From Hyalangium ruber (GTDB taxonomy: Bacteria; Myxococcota; Myxococcia; Myxococcales; Myxococcaceae), in NCBI RefSeq assembly GCF_034259325.1, contig NZ_JAXIVS010000001.1, positions 1,178,001-1,242,000 on the forward strand: a DNA stretch of 64,000 nucleotides, given 5' to 3'. Shown in pieces: positions 1 to 8,463 of the stretch (positions are counted from its first letter, which is position 1; each line of letters opens with the position of its first letter). A program made the translations under genes and the position numbers. The notes beneath the pieces were generated by a model that ran no database searches, was not told the origin of the DNA, and worked only from the letters and a program-made list of their open reading frames with translations.

Positions 1-166
1 CAGGAGCAGGACGAGCGGGAGCCATGGCAGGTGGCGCGGCAAAGACATGGGCCCGCAAACACCACGCCCGCCAGAAACTGTCACTTCCCTCGTAGACGAA
101 AGAGCACCACAGCCCGTACAGCGCCGGCACGGGAGAGGATATGGTTCCCTCTCCTACCTAACGTCC

Positions 167-616
167 ATGGCCCGCTTCCGTCTGGAGACCTTCATCGCCG
201 CACCGCCGGAGCGGGTCTTCGACCTCTCCCGGGACCTGGACTTCCACCAGCACTCCCTGGCCGACACCGGCGAGAAGATCGTCGGTGGGCGACAGGGAGG
301 CCTCATCGAGCTGGGCGAAGAGGTGGAGTGGCAGGCCCGGCACCTGGGCTGGGTCTGGCGACTGCGCAGCCGCATCACCTCCCTGGAACGTCCCCACCGC
401 TTCACCGATGTCCAGGTGCGAGGTCCGTTCTCCGCCTTCGAGCACCGGCACATCTTCGAGCCCACGGAGGGCGGCACGCGCATGGTGGACGAGTGGGAAC
501 ACCGCGCGCCCCTGGGGCCGCTGGGCTGGCTCGCGGATCGCCTCTTCCTGGCGCGCCACATGAAGCGCCTGCTGGAGACACGCAACGCGGCGCTGAAGCT
601 CGAGGCCGAGAAGTAG
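167..616 (+). CDS. SRPBCC-family (START/polyketide-cyclase-like) protein
   Basis: A 149-residue protein with the small helix-grip layout. An opening strand (FRLETFIAAPPERVFDLSRD) is followed by alternating strands and a long C-terminal helix ending RLLETRNAALKLEAEK. These folds bind hydrophobic ligands or modify polyketides, and many bacterial copies are uncharacterised. The ATG at 167 is chosen because the fold begins there; an upstream in-frame start at 47 would add about 40 residues of low-complexity sequence. The gene ends 3 bp from the convergent kup stop. The family is likely; the ligand and role are unknown. Confidence 0.75.
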   Translation: MARFRLETFIAAPPERVFDLSRDLDFHQHSLADTGEKIVGGRQGGLIELGEEVEWQARHLGWVWRLRSRITSLERPHRFTDVQVRGPFSAFEHRHIFEPTEGGTRMVDEWEHRAPLGPLGWLADRLFLARHMKRLLETRNAALKLEAEK

Positions 617-619
617 CCG

Positions 620-2542
620 CTACAGCTCCACCTGCGCGCCCAGTTCCACCACGCGGTTGGGCGGAATCCGGAAGAACGCCGTGGCGCTGCGCGCGTTGCG
701 GCTCATCCACGAGAACAGCGCCTCGCGCCACATCGCCATCCCCGGCTTCTTCGACGGAATCAACGTCTCCCGCCCCAGGAAGAACGAGGTACGCATCAGC
801 TGGAACTGCAACCCCCTCTCCCGGCATCGCTGGAGGATGTTCGGGACGCTGGGGTTGTCCATGAAGCCGTAGCGGGCAATCACCCGTACGAAGCCCTGCT
901 CCAGCGTCTCCACCTCCAACTGCTCCTCCGGTGGCACGTGCGGCACGTCCTCCGAGAGAATCGTCAGCAGCACCACCTGCTCGTGCAGCACCTTGTTGTG
1001 CTTGAGGTTGTGCAGCAGCGCGGGCGGTGTCCCCAACGGACTGCCCGTCATGAACACCGCCGTGCCCGGCACTCGCATCGGTGCGTGGACACCGTCGAGG
1101 CTCTTCAGCAGGTCCCCCAGGTCCATGCTGCCGACGCGCATCTTGCCCCCGAGGATCTCCCTCCCGCGCTTCCACGTCGTCAGCAGCGTGAAGATGACCA
1201 CCGCCAGCAGCAGCGGGAACCACCCCCCGTGGACGATCTTCACCGCGTTGGAGCCGAAGAAGGCCAGATCCACCGCCAGGAACACCCCCGCCACGGGCAG
1301 GGCCACCGCCCGGCTCGCCCCCCAGCGCTCGCGCGCCACCACATACGCCAGCACCGTGGTGATGGCCATGGTGGCGGTCACCGCGATGCCGTACGCCGCG
1401 GCCAGCGCGGTGGAGCTGCGGAAGCCCAGCACCACGATGAAGACACCGATCAACAACATCCGGTTGAGGGTCGGCAGGTAGATCTGCCCCATCTCCTCCG
1501 CCGAGGTATGCACCACCTCCATGCGCGGGCAGTAGCCCAGCTGCATGGCCTGGCGGGTGAGCGAGAAGGCCCCCGAGATGAGCGCCTGCGAGGCGATCAC
1601 CGTGGCCACCGTGGCCAGCACCACCAGCGGGTAGAGCGCCCAGCTCGGGGCCAACAGATAGAAGGGATTATGCGCGGCCTCCGGCGCACGCAGCAGCAGC
1701 GCTCCCTGGCCCAGGTAGTTGAGCATCAGCCCCGGCAGCACCATGCAGAACCACGCCCAGCGGATGGGACGGCGCCCGAAGTGGCCCATGTCCGCGTAGA
1801 GCGCCTCGCCCCCCGTCACCACCAGGAAGACGGCCCCCAGCACCAGGAAGCCCTGCTTCCCATTCTCCAGAAAGAAGCGCACGCCCTGCACCGGCGACAG
1901 CGCGCCCAGCACGGCCGGGTTGTGTACCAGTTCCTTCCCCCCCAGCACCGCCAGGGTGACGAACCACAGGCACATGACGGGTCCAAACACGGTGCCGATG
2001 CCGCCCGTGCCATGCCGCTGCACCAAGAAGAGCGCCAGCAGGATGACCAGCGTGATGGGAACGATGTAGGGCTTGAAGATGGGCGTGGCCACGCTCAGGC
2101 CCTCAACGGCGCTCAGCACCGAGACGGCTGGCGTGATGATGCCATCCCCGTACAGGAGCGCCGCGCCGAACAGCCCCAACATCACCAGCAGCGGTCGTCC
2201 CGGACGCGACGCCTGGCTGCCCTTGGGCCGCTGCATCACCAACGCCAACAGCGCCAGGATGCCCCCCTCTCCCCGGTTGTCCGCCCGCAGGACGAAGAGC
2301 AGGTACTTCACCGAGATGATGATGAACAGCGCCCAGAAGATGAGCGACAGCACGCCCATGACGTTGGCGGGCGTCGGGGTAATGCCATGCGGCCCGCTGA
2401 AGCACTCCCGCAGCGAGTACAGCGGGCTGGTGCCGATGTCCCCATAGACGACACCCAGGGCCCCTAGGGCCAGCGCCGCTGTGCGGCGGGAGATGTCGGG
2501 CTCCACCGGAGGCGCACCCGGTGCCGGCAGGGTCGTGCTCAC
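620..2542 (-). CDS. kup: Kup/TrkD low-affinity potassium transporter
   Basis: A 640-residue inner-membrane K+ uptake protein of the KUP/HAK/KT family. The family signature GVVYGDIGTSPLYSLRECF lies near residue 31, followed by about 12 hydrophobic segments and a soluble C-terminal domain of about 170 residues. This is the usual family length. The start is GTG at 2542, preceded by GGGAG. It lies 64 bp downstream of the porin gene on the same strand, so the two may be co-transcribed. Family assignment is firm; transport of K+ rather than a related cation is inferred from the family. Confidence 0.95.
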   Translation of the reverse strand: MSTTLPAPGAPPVEPDISRRTAALALGALGVVYGDIGTSPLYSLRECFSGPHGITPTPANVMGVLSLIFWALFIIISVKYLLFVLRADNRGEGGILALLALVMQRPKGSQASRPGRPLLVMLGLFGAALLYGDGIITPAVSVLSAVEGLSVATPIFKPYIVPITLVILLALFLVQRHGTGGIGTVFGPVMCLWFVTLAVLGGKELVHNPAVLGALSPVQGVRFFLENGKQGFLVLGAVFLVVTGGEALYADMGHFGRRPIRWAWFCMVLPGLMLNYLGQGALLLRAPEAAHNPFYLLAPSWALYPLVVLATVATVIASQALISGAFSLTRQAMQLGYCPRMEVVHTSAEEMGQIYLPTLNRMLLIGVFIVVLGFRSSTALAAAYGIAVTATMAITTVLAYVVARERWGASRAVALPVAGVFLAVDLAFFGSNAVKIVHGGWFPLLLAVVIFTLLTTWKRGREILGGKMRVGSMDLGDLLKSLDGVHAPMRVPGTAVFMTGSPLGTPPALLHNLKHNKVLHEQVVLLTILSEDVPHVPPEEQLEVETLEQGFVRVIARYGFMDNPSVPNILQRCRERGLQFQLMRTSFFLGRETLIPSKKPGMAMWREALFSWMSRNARSATAFFRIPPNRVVELGAQVEL

Positions 2543-2606
2543 GGCTCCCGCTTAGGCGGAACCCGTGGCCGGGTGCAACGGAGCCCCAGCGAAGTGCTCA
2601 GAAGTG

Positions 2607-3911
2607 TCAGAAGCTGGCGTCGAGCTGCACACGGGCCAACTGACGCGAGCCGTCCACGGAGCCGAAGATGTGGAAGTAGTCGGCCTGCACCTTGAAGGCG
2701 TGGCCATTCAGGTAGACGTTGAACCCGGCTCCGAGCTGCTTGCCCTGGGTCTGCACGAGCTGCACCAGCTGCGGGTCCGTCGCTCCCCGCGCGAAGAGCT
2801 TGTCCCAGCGCGCCGTCACCTCGACCTGCGAGTTCACCATCATGCCCGCCTGCACGAAGTAGCCATGCCCCGAGCGGGTCTGCTCGCGGGTGAGGGTGCC
2901 GTTGATGACGCGCTCCAGGACATCCTCCCGCGCATCCCTCCACAGGCCCTCGGCGAGCAGCGAGAAGCCCCGGTATTTGACGACCAGGTCCGCGGCGAGA
3001 TGCGTGTACGTGGCCGTCCCGGCGGTGAAGGCCGTGCCGTGCGTGCTGTTGCGGCGCGAGGTCTGGAAGTTGTAGGCGCCCGCCACACCCAGGGCCAACC
3101 GGGGCTTCGCCGAGCGCGTCAGGTCCGCCTCCTGGTCATCATCGAAGGCGCCGAACGGACGCACGGTGAGCCGCAGGGTGGAGAGCACTCCGGGGGCATA
3201 CGCCGTGAAGCGGTTGCGCCCGTCGCCTCCGCCCAGGAAGAACTGGTAGCCGAGCAGCTCCTTCAAGCCGAAGAGGTTGTTGGACGAGAGCATCACGCCC
3301 ACGTCGCGGTCCAGGTTCAGCTCGCGCACGGCGATCTGCCGATCGACCATCTGCAGCGCGAACTCGCGGATGGTGCGCGCGCGATCGAAGGGCACGAAGA
3401 ACTGCCCGACGCGGATGTTCAGGTCCCGGAAGCGGGTGTAGTCCACATACGCGTCGAAGATCGGCGAGCTGCTGCCCGTGTCGAAGTCATTGCCGCCGAA
3501 GGCGAGCTGCACGGTGTAGCGGAGGTCCGGCGACAGCACGTTGCCGGAGAGGATGAGGCGGACCGTCCGGATCTGGATCTCGTTGGTGTTGCTCTCCTCG
3601 AAGTGCTGGAACGTGTCCCGGAACTGGAGCCGCGCCCGGACTCCGAACGAGTAGCGATTGTCGGGCGTCTTCACCACGATGCCGCGCCCGGGCTCGACGG
3701 TGATGATGGGCTGAGGGTTGGCGGGGGCCTCCGCTGGCGGAGGTGCTGGAGGAGGAGGAGGCGGCGGTGCCGGCTCGGGGGCCGGCGCGGCGCCAGGCTC
3801 GCTCGCGGGGGCAGGCACCTCCTGGCTCCAGGCGGAGGTTCCGATTCCAAGCCACAGCACGAGAAAGAGAGGGACGGCGCCAAAGAGGCGCAGGGAGACG
3901 TTCGAAGACAT
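2607..3911 (-). CDS. Outer-membrane porin, phosphate-selective porin O/P-like, with polyproline linker
   Basis: A 434-residue exported beta-barrel. A Sec signal peptide (hydrophobic run then TSAWSQ) leads to an Ala/Pro/Glu-rich linker with a run of eight prolines, then amphipathic strands resembling the OprP/OprO porin family (VRARLQFRDTF, YTVQLAFGGNDF, NIRVGQFFVPFDRARTI) and a C-terminal Phe typical of outer-membrane proteins. The start at 3911 is preferred because the signal peptide begins there; an in-frame start at 3947 adds 12 residues. Two copies of the palindrome found before the sulfate operon lie about 140-190 bp upstream, so an anion, possibly sulfate, is a plausible substrate. That is inference. 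Confidence 0.8.
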   Translation of the reverse strand: MSSNVSLRLFGAVPLFLVLWLGIGTSAWSQEVPAPASEPGAAPAPEPAPPPPPPPAPPPAEAPANPQPIITVEPGRGIVVKTPDNRYSFGVRARLQFRDTFQHFEESNTNEIQIRTVRLILSGNVLSPDLRYTVQLAFGGNDFDTGSSSPIFDAYVDYTRFRDLNIRVGQFFVPFDRARTIREFALQMVDRQIAVRELNLDRDVGVMLSSNNLFGLKELLGYQFFLGGGDGRNRFTAYAPGVLSTLRLTVRPFGAFDDDQEADLTRSAKPRLALGVAGAYNFQTSRRNSTHGTAFTAGTATYTHLAADLVVKYRGFSLLAEGLWRDAREDVLERVINGTLTREQTRSGHGYFVQAGMMVNSQVEVTARWDKLFARGATDPQLVQLVQTQGKQLGAGFNVYLNGHAFKVQADYFHIFGSVDGSRQLARVQLDASF

Positions 3912-4045
3912 AGAGGCTTTCGAGGGGTTACCGCGGGTGTGCAACATGGACTTCGAGCCGCTCCGACACGGAGTTCGTGTCCAGGCGGCGAGTCACTGCT
4001 GACAAGGTGTGAGGCAACAACAGCGTCCGGCTTTCACCATGTGCG

Positions 4046-4063
4046 CCTCCAATATAACGGATG
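4046..4063. promoter_or_regulatory. Candidate operator 1, upstream of the porin gene
   Basis: An 18-bp site matching the palindrome CATCCGTTATAACGGATG at 15 of 18 positions; the right half is perfect and the left half has three changes. Its centre is 40 bp from the better-conserved site at 4086-4103, close to four helical turns, which suits two dimers on one DNA face. The regulator is not identifiable here. Confidence 0.5.
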
Positions 4064-4080
4064 CCGCTCCTGAACAAGCC

Positions 4081-5067
4081 TCAGCCATCCGTTATGACGG
4101 ATGAAGCCACCTCGAAGGGACCGCGCAGTCCCGAGCGGAAGAGCCACAGGAAGAATCCCGTGGGGACGAGCGAGACGATCACCAGCCCCGCCTTCTCGCC
4201 CTGGCTCAGGGGAGTTCCCGAGGTGTCGAGGAAGAGCGCGGCGGCCACGGCCAGCCACCAGAGGCCACAGGCCGACAGGCCCAGGCCTCCCATGCCCAGC
4301 TTGCACCAGGAGCCGAAGGTCCGCAGGGGCCGGCTTCGGCGCGGGGCGTCCACCGTCATCGCCACGGGTACGCTCCCGGCCACCGCCACCGGCTGGAGCG
4401 CCACCTGCTCGACCTGGAGCGCTTTGTAGAGCTGCCGTCCCCAGTGGATCTCCAGGAACAGCACCGCGAAGGCCAGGAAGGCATAGCTGGAGTGGGTGAA
4501 GAGGAAGGCGTCGTAGGCGCCGTGCAGCAGGATGGCCGAGCCCAGCCCGGTCAGCAGCAGCGGCAGGCGCTGCTCCGGCGGGGCGAAGCGCGCACGGCCC
4601 ACGAAGGCGCCCATCACCACGCCCGTGAAGGCATGGCCCGGCACGGCGCTGATCGCGCGCACCACGGCGGTGCCCAGGCCGTACTTGTTCACATAGAGGA
4701 TGTTCTCCAGCGTGGCGAAGCCGAGCGAGGCCGTGGCGCCGTAGACGACGCCATCCAGCGGCTCATCGAAGTGGTGCTTGCGCCACACGTACCCGCGCAG
4801 CACCAGGTACTTGAAGAGCTCCTCGGGGATGGCGGCGCCGAGAAAGGCCTGCACCAGGGCCGCGCCCCACATGCCCACCGCCAGCCCCTGCCCCATCGAC
4901 TCCAGGCCGATCGCCAAGGGGATGACCGGAGCGCAGATGAGCGCGCCCAGCAGGAATGTCTTCAGCAACATTCCATGGGGCTCGGGGTTCTTGTCCCGCG
5001 CGCGGATGTACCAAAACAGCAGCAGCGACGGGACGACCGCCGAGCCCCCCAGGAGAAACACTTCCAT
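4081..5067 (-). CDS. PrsW-family intramembrane metalloprotease
   Basis: A 328-residue multi-pass membrane protein with the PrsW/CAAX-protease-like core: PEELFKYLVLRG near residue 82 (paired acidic residues), GFATLENILY near 117, and HAFTGVVMG and LHGAYDAFLF carrying the conserved histidines. Members act as intramembrane proteases, for example on anti-sigma factors. About eight hydrophobic segments are visible, and a soluble loop (residues ~220-245) separates the core from two last membrane helices. The final codons (SSVITDG) are written by the palindrome at 4086-4103, so coding and putative operator DNA overlap. The substrate is unknown. Confidence 0.85.
   Translation of the reverse strand: MEVFLLGGSAVVPSLLLFWYIRARDKNPEPHGMLLKTFLLGALICAPVIPLAIGLESMGQGLAVGMWGAALVQAFLGAAIPEELFKYLVLRGYVWRKHHFDEPLDGVVYGATASLGFATLENILYVNKYGLGTAVVRAISAVPGHAFTGVVMGAFVGRARFAPPEQRLPLLLTGLGSAILLHGAYDAFLFTHSSYAFLAFAVLFLEIHWGRQLYKALQVEQVALQPVAVAGSVPVAMTVDAPRRSRPLRTFGSWCKLGMGGLGLSACGLWWLAVAAALFLDTSGTPLSQGEKAGLVIVSLVPTGFFLWLFRSGLRGPFEVASSVITDG
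4086..4103. promoter_or_regulatory. Candidate operator 2, inside the 3' end of the PrsW gene
   Basis: CATCCGTTATGACGGATG, an 18-bp inverted repeat with one mismatched pair at its centre. It shares the CCGTTATNACGG core with the perfect palindrome upstream of cysH (5174-5191). It lies about 175 bp upstream of the porin start and within the last codons of the PrsW gene, so it more likely serves the porin promoter. Confidence 0.55.
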
Positions 5068-5173
5068 GGGTACACGCTAACAGCCCCTCACCTCTCAACG
5101 CCTCCTCCCCTGGCCCCCGGCCCTTCTGCCGCTCCAACGGGCTGGACCGTGCTGTCGTTGACGGACAGATACC

Positions 5174-5191
5174 CGTCCGTTATAACGGACG
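5174..5191. promoter_or_regulatory. Candidate operator for the sulfate assimilation operon
   Basis: CGTCCGTTATAACGGACG is a perfect 18-bp palindrome in the 290-bp gap between the divergent PrsW gene and cysH. A weaker related half-site (ACGGACA) lies just to its left near 5161. The position 167 bp before cysH suits a transcription-factor site over or near a promoter. The factor is not encoded nearby in a recognisable form. Confidence 0.6.
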
Positions 5192-5357
5192 ACGTCAATG
5201 CTGCTCCTCTCTCCGACCACCGCCGCCGTCTCGCACCGCTGCGGTGACCGGGGGAGCAGCCCGCTCCGCTCCGAGGCGTAGCGCCGACGAATCTTCCCGC
5301 ACGGTCCGTCCTCTCTCCCTCGAGGGGAGCGGCCTCGCTTTGCCTTTGGAGTCCCGG

Positions 5358-6098
5358 ATGTCCCTGGCGCGCCCCATCCCTGAAACCCCGTCCCAGGTGG
5401 AGTTCCTGGCCGCTACGGAGTCGCTGAAGAACGCCTCCGCCGAGCAGATCCTCGCCTGGGCCGAGCAGCGATTCGGAGCGCAGGCGGCCATCGCCTCGAG
5501 CTTCGGCGCCGAGGACGTGGTCCTCATCGATCTGGCGAGCAAGCACGCGCCCAGCCTGCGCCTGTTCACGCTCGATACCGGCCGACTGCCCTCGGAGACG
5601 TATGAGCTCATCGAGGTGCTCCGCAACCGCTACGGGCTCACCGTGGAGACGTTCTTCCCGGAGCGCGAGCGCGTGGAGGCGCTCGAGTCGAGCAAGGGCT
5701 ACTTCTCCTTTCGCAAGAGCATCGAGGCGCGCAAGGAGTGTTGCGGCATCCGCAAGGTGGAGCCGCTCAACCGCGCGTTGGCCGGCCGCCAGGCGTGGGT
5801 GACGGGGCTGCGCCGGGAACAGTCCGTCACGCGCACCTCGGTGGCCGCCGTGGAGTTCGATGCGGACCACGGCGGTCTGCTCAAGCTCAACCCCCTGGTC
5901 TCCTGGAGCTCCAAGGACGTGTGGGCGTACATCCAGGAGAACAGCCTGCCGTACAACACGCTCCACGATCGCGGCTACCCGTCCATCGGCTGCGCGCCCT
6001 GCACACGCGCGGTGAAGCCCTACGAGGACGAGCGCGCTGGCCGCTGGTGGTGGGAGTCCGCCGAGAACCGTGAGTGCGGCCTGCACGTCCGGGGCTGA
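5358..6098 (+). CDS. cysH: Phosphoadenylyl/adenylyl-sulfate reductase (APS-reductase type)
   Basis: A 246-residue cytoplasmic enzyme reducing activated sulfate to sulfite. It has SFGAEDVVLIDL near residue 48, the nucleotide-binding LDTGRLPSETY, Cys128-Cys129 (KECCGIRK), Cys212-x2-Cys215 (IGCAPCTR) and the catalytic C-terminal ECGLH (Cys240). The two Cys pairs ligate a [4Fe-4S] cluster in enzymes that use APS directly; classical PAPS reductases lack them. The start at 5358 is preferred because upstream sequence is not protein-like. First gene of an 11-gene operon, with the palindrome at 5174-5191 upstream. Confidence 0.95.
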   Translation: MSLARPIPETPSQVEFLAATESLKNASAEQILAWAEQRFGAQAAIASSFGAEDVVLIDLASKHAPSLRLFTLDTGRLPSETYELIEVLRNRYGLTVETFFPERERVEALESSKGYFSFRKSIEARKECCGIRKVEPLNRALAGRQAWVTGLRREQSVTRTSVAAVEFDADHGGLLKLNPLVSWSSKDVWAYIQENSLPYNTLHDRGYPSIGCAPCTRAVKPYEDERAGRWWWESAENRECGLHVRG

Positions 6099-6117
6099 GC
6101 CACGAGCGCACCGAGTC

Positions 6118-6768
6118 ATGTCTTCCGCCGTTACCGCCATCGACTACCCCGTCTGCTTGCGCCTGCAGGGCAAGCGCGTGCTGCTCATCGGGGCTGGGAG
6201 CATCGCCGAGGGCCGGGCGCTCCAGCTCCTCGAGGCCGGCGTGCGGCTGCGGGTGATCGCCCCCGCCGCCACCGACACGCTCCGGCACCTGGCCACCGAG
6301 GGGCGCCTGGAGCTGGTGGAGCGCGCCTATGTCCCCGGTGACGTCGCCGGACATGCCGTGGTCTTCGTGGCCACGGATGATCGGCGCGTGAGCCTGGCGG
6401 TGGCGGAGGAGACCCGGGCGCTGGGCATCTGGCTGAACGCCGCGGATGAGCCGGACCTGTGCGACTTCACCCTGCCCTCGGTGGGACGGCGTGGCCCCAT
6501 CACCGTGGCGGTCTCCACGGCGGGCCTGGCACCGGCCCTGGCGCGCACCCTGCGCCGGCAGCTCGTGGAGCAGGTGTCGCGCCACCACGTGCGGCTCGCG
6601 CGCTTGAGCGGATGGCTGCGCGAGCGGCTGCCCCGGACTCCCGGTCGGAGCCGGGTGCTGCGCCTGCTGGTGGAAGACGAGTTTGGCGGACGGCTGGCCC
6701 GAGGCCAGCGCCGGGATGCGTGGGCCCGGCTCCGCACGGAGATCGAGACGTTGGGAGAGACGCGATGA
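6118..6768 (+). CDS. Precorrin-2 dehydrogenase / sirohydrochlorin ferrochelatase (siroheme synthase N-domain)
   Basis: A 216-residue protein like Met8p or the N-terminal half of CysG. It has an NAD-binding Rossmann motif VLLIGAGSIAEGRALQLLEAG near residue 17, ATDDRRVS, and LPSVGRRGPITVAVSTAGLAPALARTLR, the typical siroheme synthase segment. It converts precorrin-2 to sirohydrochlorin and probably inserts iron, giving the siroheme needed by CysI. The ATG at 6118 is the first credible start. Its stop overlaps the cobA start by 4 bp, so translation is probably coupled. Confidence 0.92.
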   Translation: MSSAVTAIDYPVCLRLQGKRVLLIGAGSIAEGRALQLLEAGVRLRVIAPAATDTLRHLATEGRLELVERAYVPGDVAGHAVVFVATDDRRVSLAVAEETRALGIWLNAADEPDLCDFTLPSVGRRGPITVAVSTAGLAPALARTLRRQLVEQVSRHHVRLARLSGWLRERLPRTPGRSRVLRLLVEDEFGGRLARGQRRDAWARLRTEIETLGETR

Positions 6769-7559
6769 GCAGACGCGGTAGAGGTTGTGTGTACCTGGTG
6801 GGCGCGGGTCCAGGAGACCCGGGGCTGCTGACGCTGCGGGCGGCCCAGCTGCTCGCGCGCGCGGACACGGTGGTGCATGACCGCCTCGTCCACCCCGGGG
6901 TGCTGGAGCACGCGCGCCCCCACGCCCGCATCCTCTATGTGGGCAAGGAGGGCGGCGGAGAGTCGGTCCGGCAGGAGGACATCCACACCCTGCTCATCAC
7001 CCAGGCCCGGCTGGGCCGCACCGTGGTGCGCCTCAAGGGCGGGGACCCCTTCGTCTTCGGTCGCGGCGGCGAGGAGGCCCTCGCGCTGGAGGCGGCGGAC
7101 ATTCCCTACGAGGTGGTGCCGGGCGTCTCCAGCGTGGCGGCGGTGCCGGCGGCGGCGGCCATCCCCATCACCCACCGGGGCCTCGCGGGCTCGGTGACGT
7201 TCGCCACCGCGCACCGCGCCGAGGGCGCTCCGAACTGGGTACACCTGGCCGGCGCGGAGACCCTGGTGCTCTTCATGGCGGGCGGCAGGTTGGAGGAGAC
7301 GACGCGCGCGCTGCTCTCCGCAGGGCGCTCGCCCACCACGCCCGCCGCCGTCGTGGAGGCTGGCACCTGGGAACACCAGCGCGTGCTTGAAGGCACGCTC
7401 ACCGACATCGCCACGCGGGCCCAGGAGGCCGAGGTGGCCTCGCCCGCGCTGCTCGTGGTGGGCGAGGTCGTCTCCCTGCGCTCGCAGCTGCGCTCGCTGG
7501 CCGCCCGCCCCGTGGCGGAGCCGGCATTGCCCCTGACCGCGGAGGCGGCTCATGAGTAA
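6765..7559 (+). CDS. cobA: Uroporphyrinogen-III C-methyltransferase
   Basis: A 264-residue SAM-dependent methyltransferase making precorrin-2. It has the signature [20 protein letters not shown] near the N-terminus, the family motif [41 protein letters not shown], and a C-terminal substrate region ([21 protein letters not shown]). With the preceding gene it forms a split siroheme synthase equivalent to CysG. It starts within the previous stop codon (4-bp overlap) and overlaps cysD by 8 bp. Confidence 0.95.
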   Translation: MSRRGRGCVYLVGAGPGDPGLLTLRAAQLLARADTVVHDRLVHPGVLEHARPHARILYVGKEGGGESVRQEDIHTLLITQARLGRTVVRLKGGDPFVFGRGGEEALALEAADIPYEVVPGVSSVAAVPAAAAIPITHRGLAGSVTFATAHRAEGAPNWVHLAGAETLVLFMAGGRLEETTRALLSAGRSPTTPAAVVEAGTWEHQRVLEGTLTDIATRAQEAEVASPALLVVGEVVSLRSQLRSLAARPVAEPALPLTAEAAHE

Positions 7560-8463
7560 CTCCCCGAAGCTCTCCCACCTGGCGGTGCTCGAGGCGGAGA
7601 GCATCCAGATCCTCCGCGAGACAGTGGCGGAGTTCGCCAACCCGGTGATGCTCTACAGCATCGGCAAGGACTCGCAGGTGCTGCTGCACCTGGCGCGCAA
7701 GGCCTTCCACCCGGCGCCCCTGCCCTTCCCGCTGCTGCACGTGGACACCACGTGGAAGTTCCGGGACATGTACGCCTTCCGCGACCGGTTCGTCGCCCAG
7801 CATGGCTTCCGGCTCCTGGTTCACCAGAACCGCCGGGCACTCGCCGAGGGCATGAACCCGTTCGACCACACCAGCCAGAAGTACACCCACGCCATGAAGA
7901 CGCAGGCGCTGCTGGAGGCGCTGGCGGAGCATGGCTTCGACGCGGCCTTCGGCGGCGCGCGGCGCGACGAGGAGAAGTCCCGCGCCAAGGAGCGGGTGTT
8001 CTCCTTCCGAGACAGACACGGGCAGTGGGAGCCGCGCCGGCAGCGGCCCGAGCTGTGGAACCTCTACAACGGCCGCGTGGACAAGGGCGAGAGCATGCGC
8101 GTCTTCCCGCTCTCCAACTGGACCGAGCTGGACGTGTGGCACTACGTCCTCCGGGAGCGCATCCCGGTCGTCCCGCTGTACTTCGCCGCCGAGCGCCCCG
8201 TCATCGATCGCAACGGCACGTGGCTGATGGTGGATGACGAGCGCATGCGGCTGCGGCCGGGGGAGCGCCCGGTGATGAAGCGGGTGCGGTTCCGCACGCT
8301 GGGGTGCTACCCGCTGAGCGGCGCCATCGAGTCGTCCGCCACCACGGTCGAAGCGGTCATCGACGAGATGGTGAATGCCCGCCAGTCCGAGCGGCAGGGC
8401 CGGCTCATCGACCACGACGAAGAGGGCTCGATGGAGTCCAAGAAGCGCGAGGGCTACTTCTGA
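7552..8463 (+). CDS. cysD: Sulfate adenylyltransferase subunit 2
   Basis: A 303-residue ATP-pyrophosphatase-fold subunit that forms APS from ATP and sulfate with CysN. Visible motifs are the P-loop-like [18 protein letters not shown] near residue 36, [39 protein letters not shown], and the family C-terminus [24 protein letters not shown]. Length is typical. It overlaps cobA by 8 bp and shares one base of its stop with the cysN start. Confidence 0.97.
   Translation: MSNSPKLSHLAVLEAESIQILRETVAEFANPVMLYSIGKDSQVLLHLARKAFHPAPLPFPLLHVDTTWKFRDMYAFRDRFVAQHGFRLLVHQNRRALAEGMNPFDHTSQKYTHAMKTQALLEALAEHGFDAAFGGARRDEEKSRAKERVFSFRDRHGQWEPRRQRPELWNLYNGRVDKGESMRVFPLSNWTELDVWHYVLRERIPVVPLYFAAERPVIDRNGTWLMVDDERMRLRPGERPVMKRVRFRTLGCYPLSGAIESSATTVEAVIDEMVNARQSERQGRLIDHDEEGSMESKKREGYF

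Noticed and set aside
1-166. Open frames on both strands in the first 166 bp
   Set aside because: They are shadows of the SRPBCC gene or have no protein-like sequence, RBS or signal.
938-2467. A 509-residue plus-strand open frame
   Set aside because: It is antisense to kup, rich in His, Gln and Arg, with no domain; a GC-rich shadow frame.
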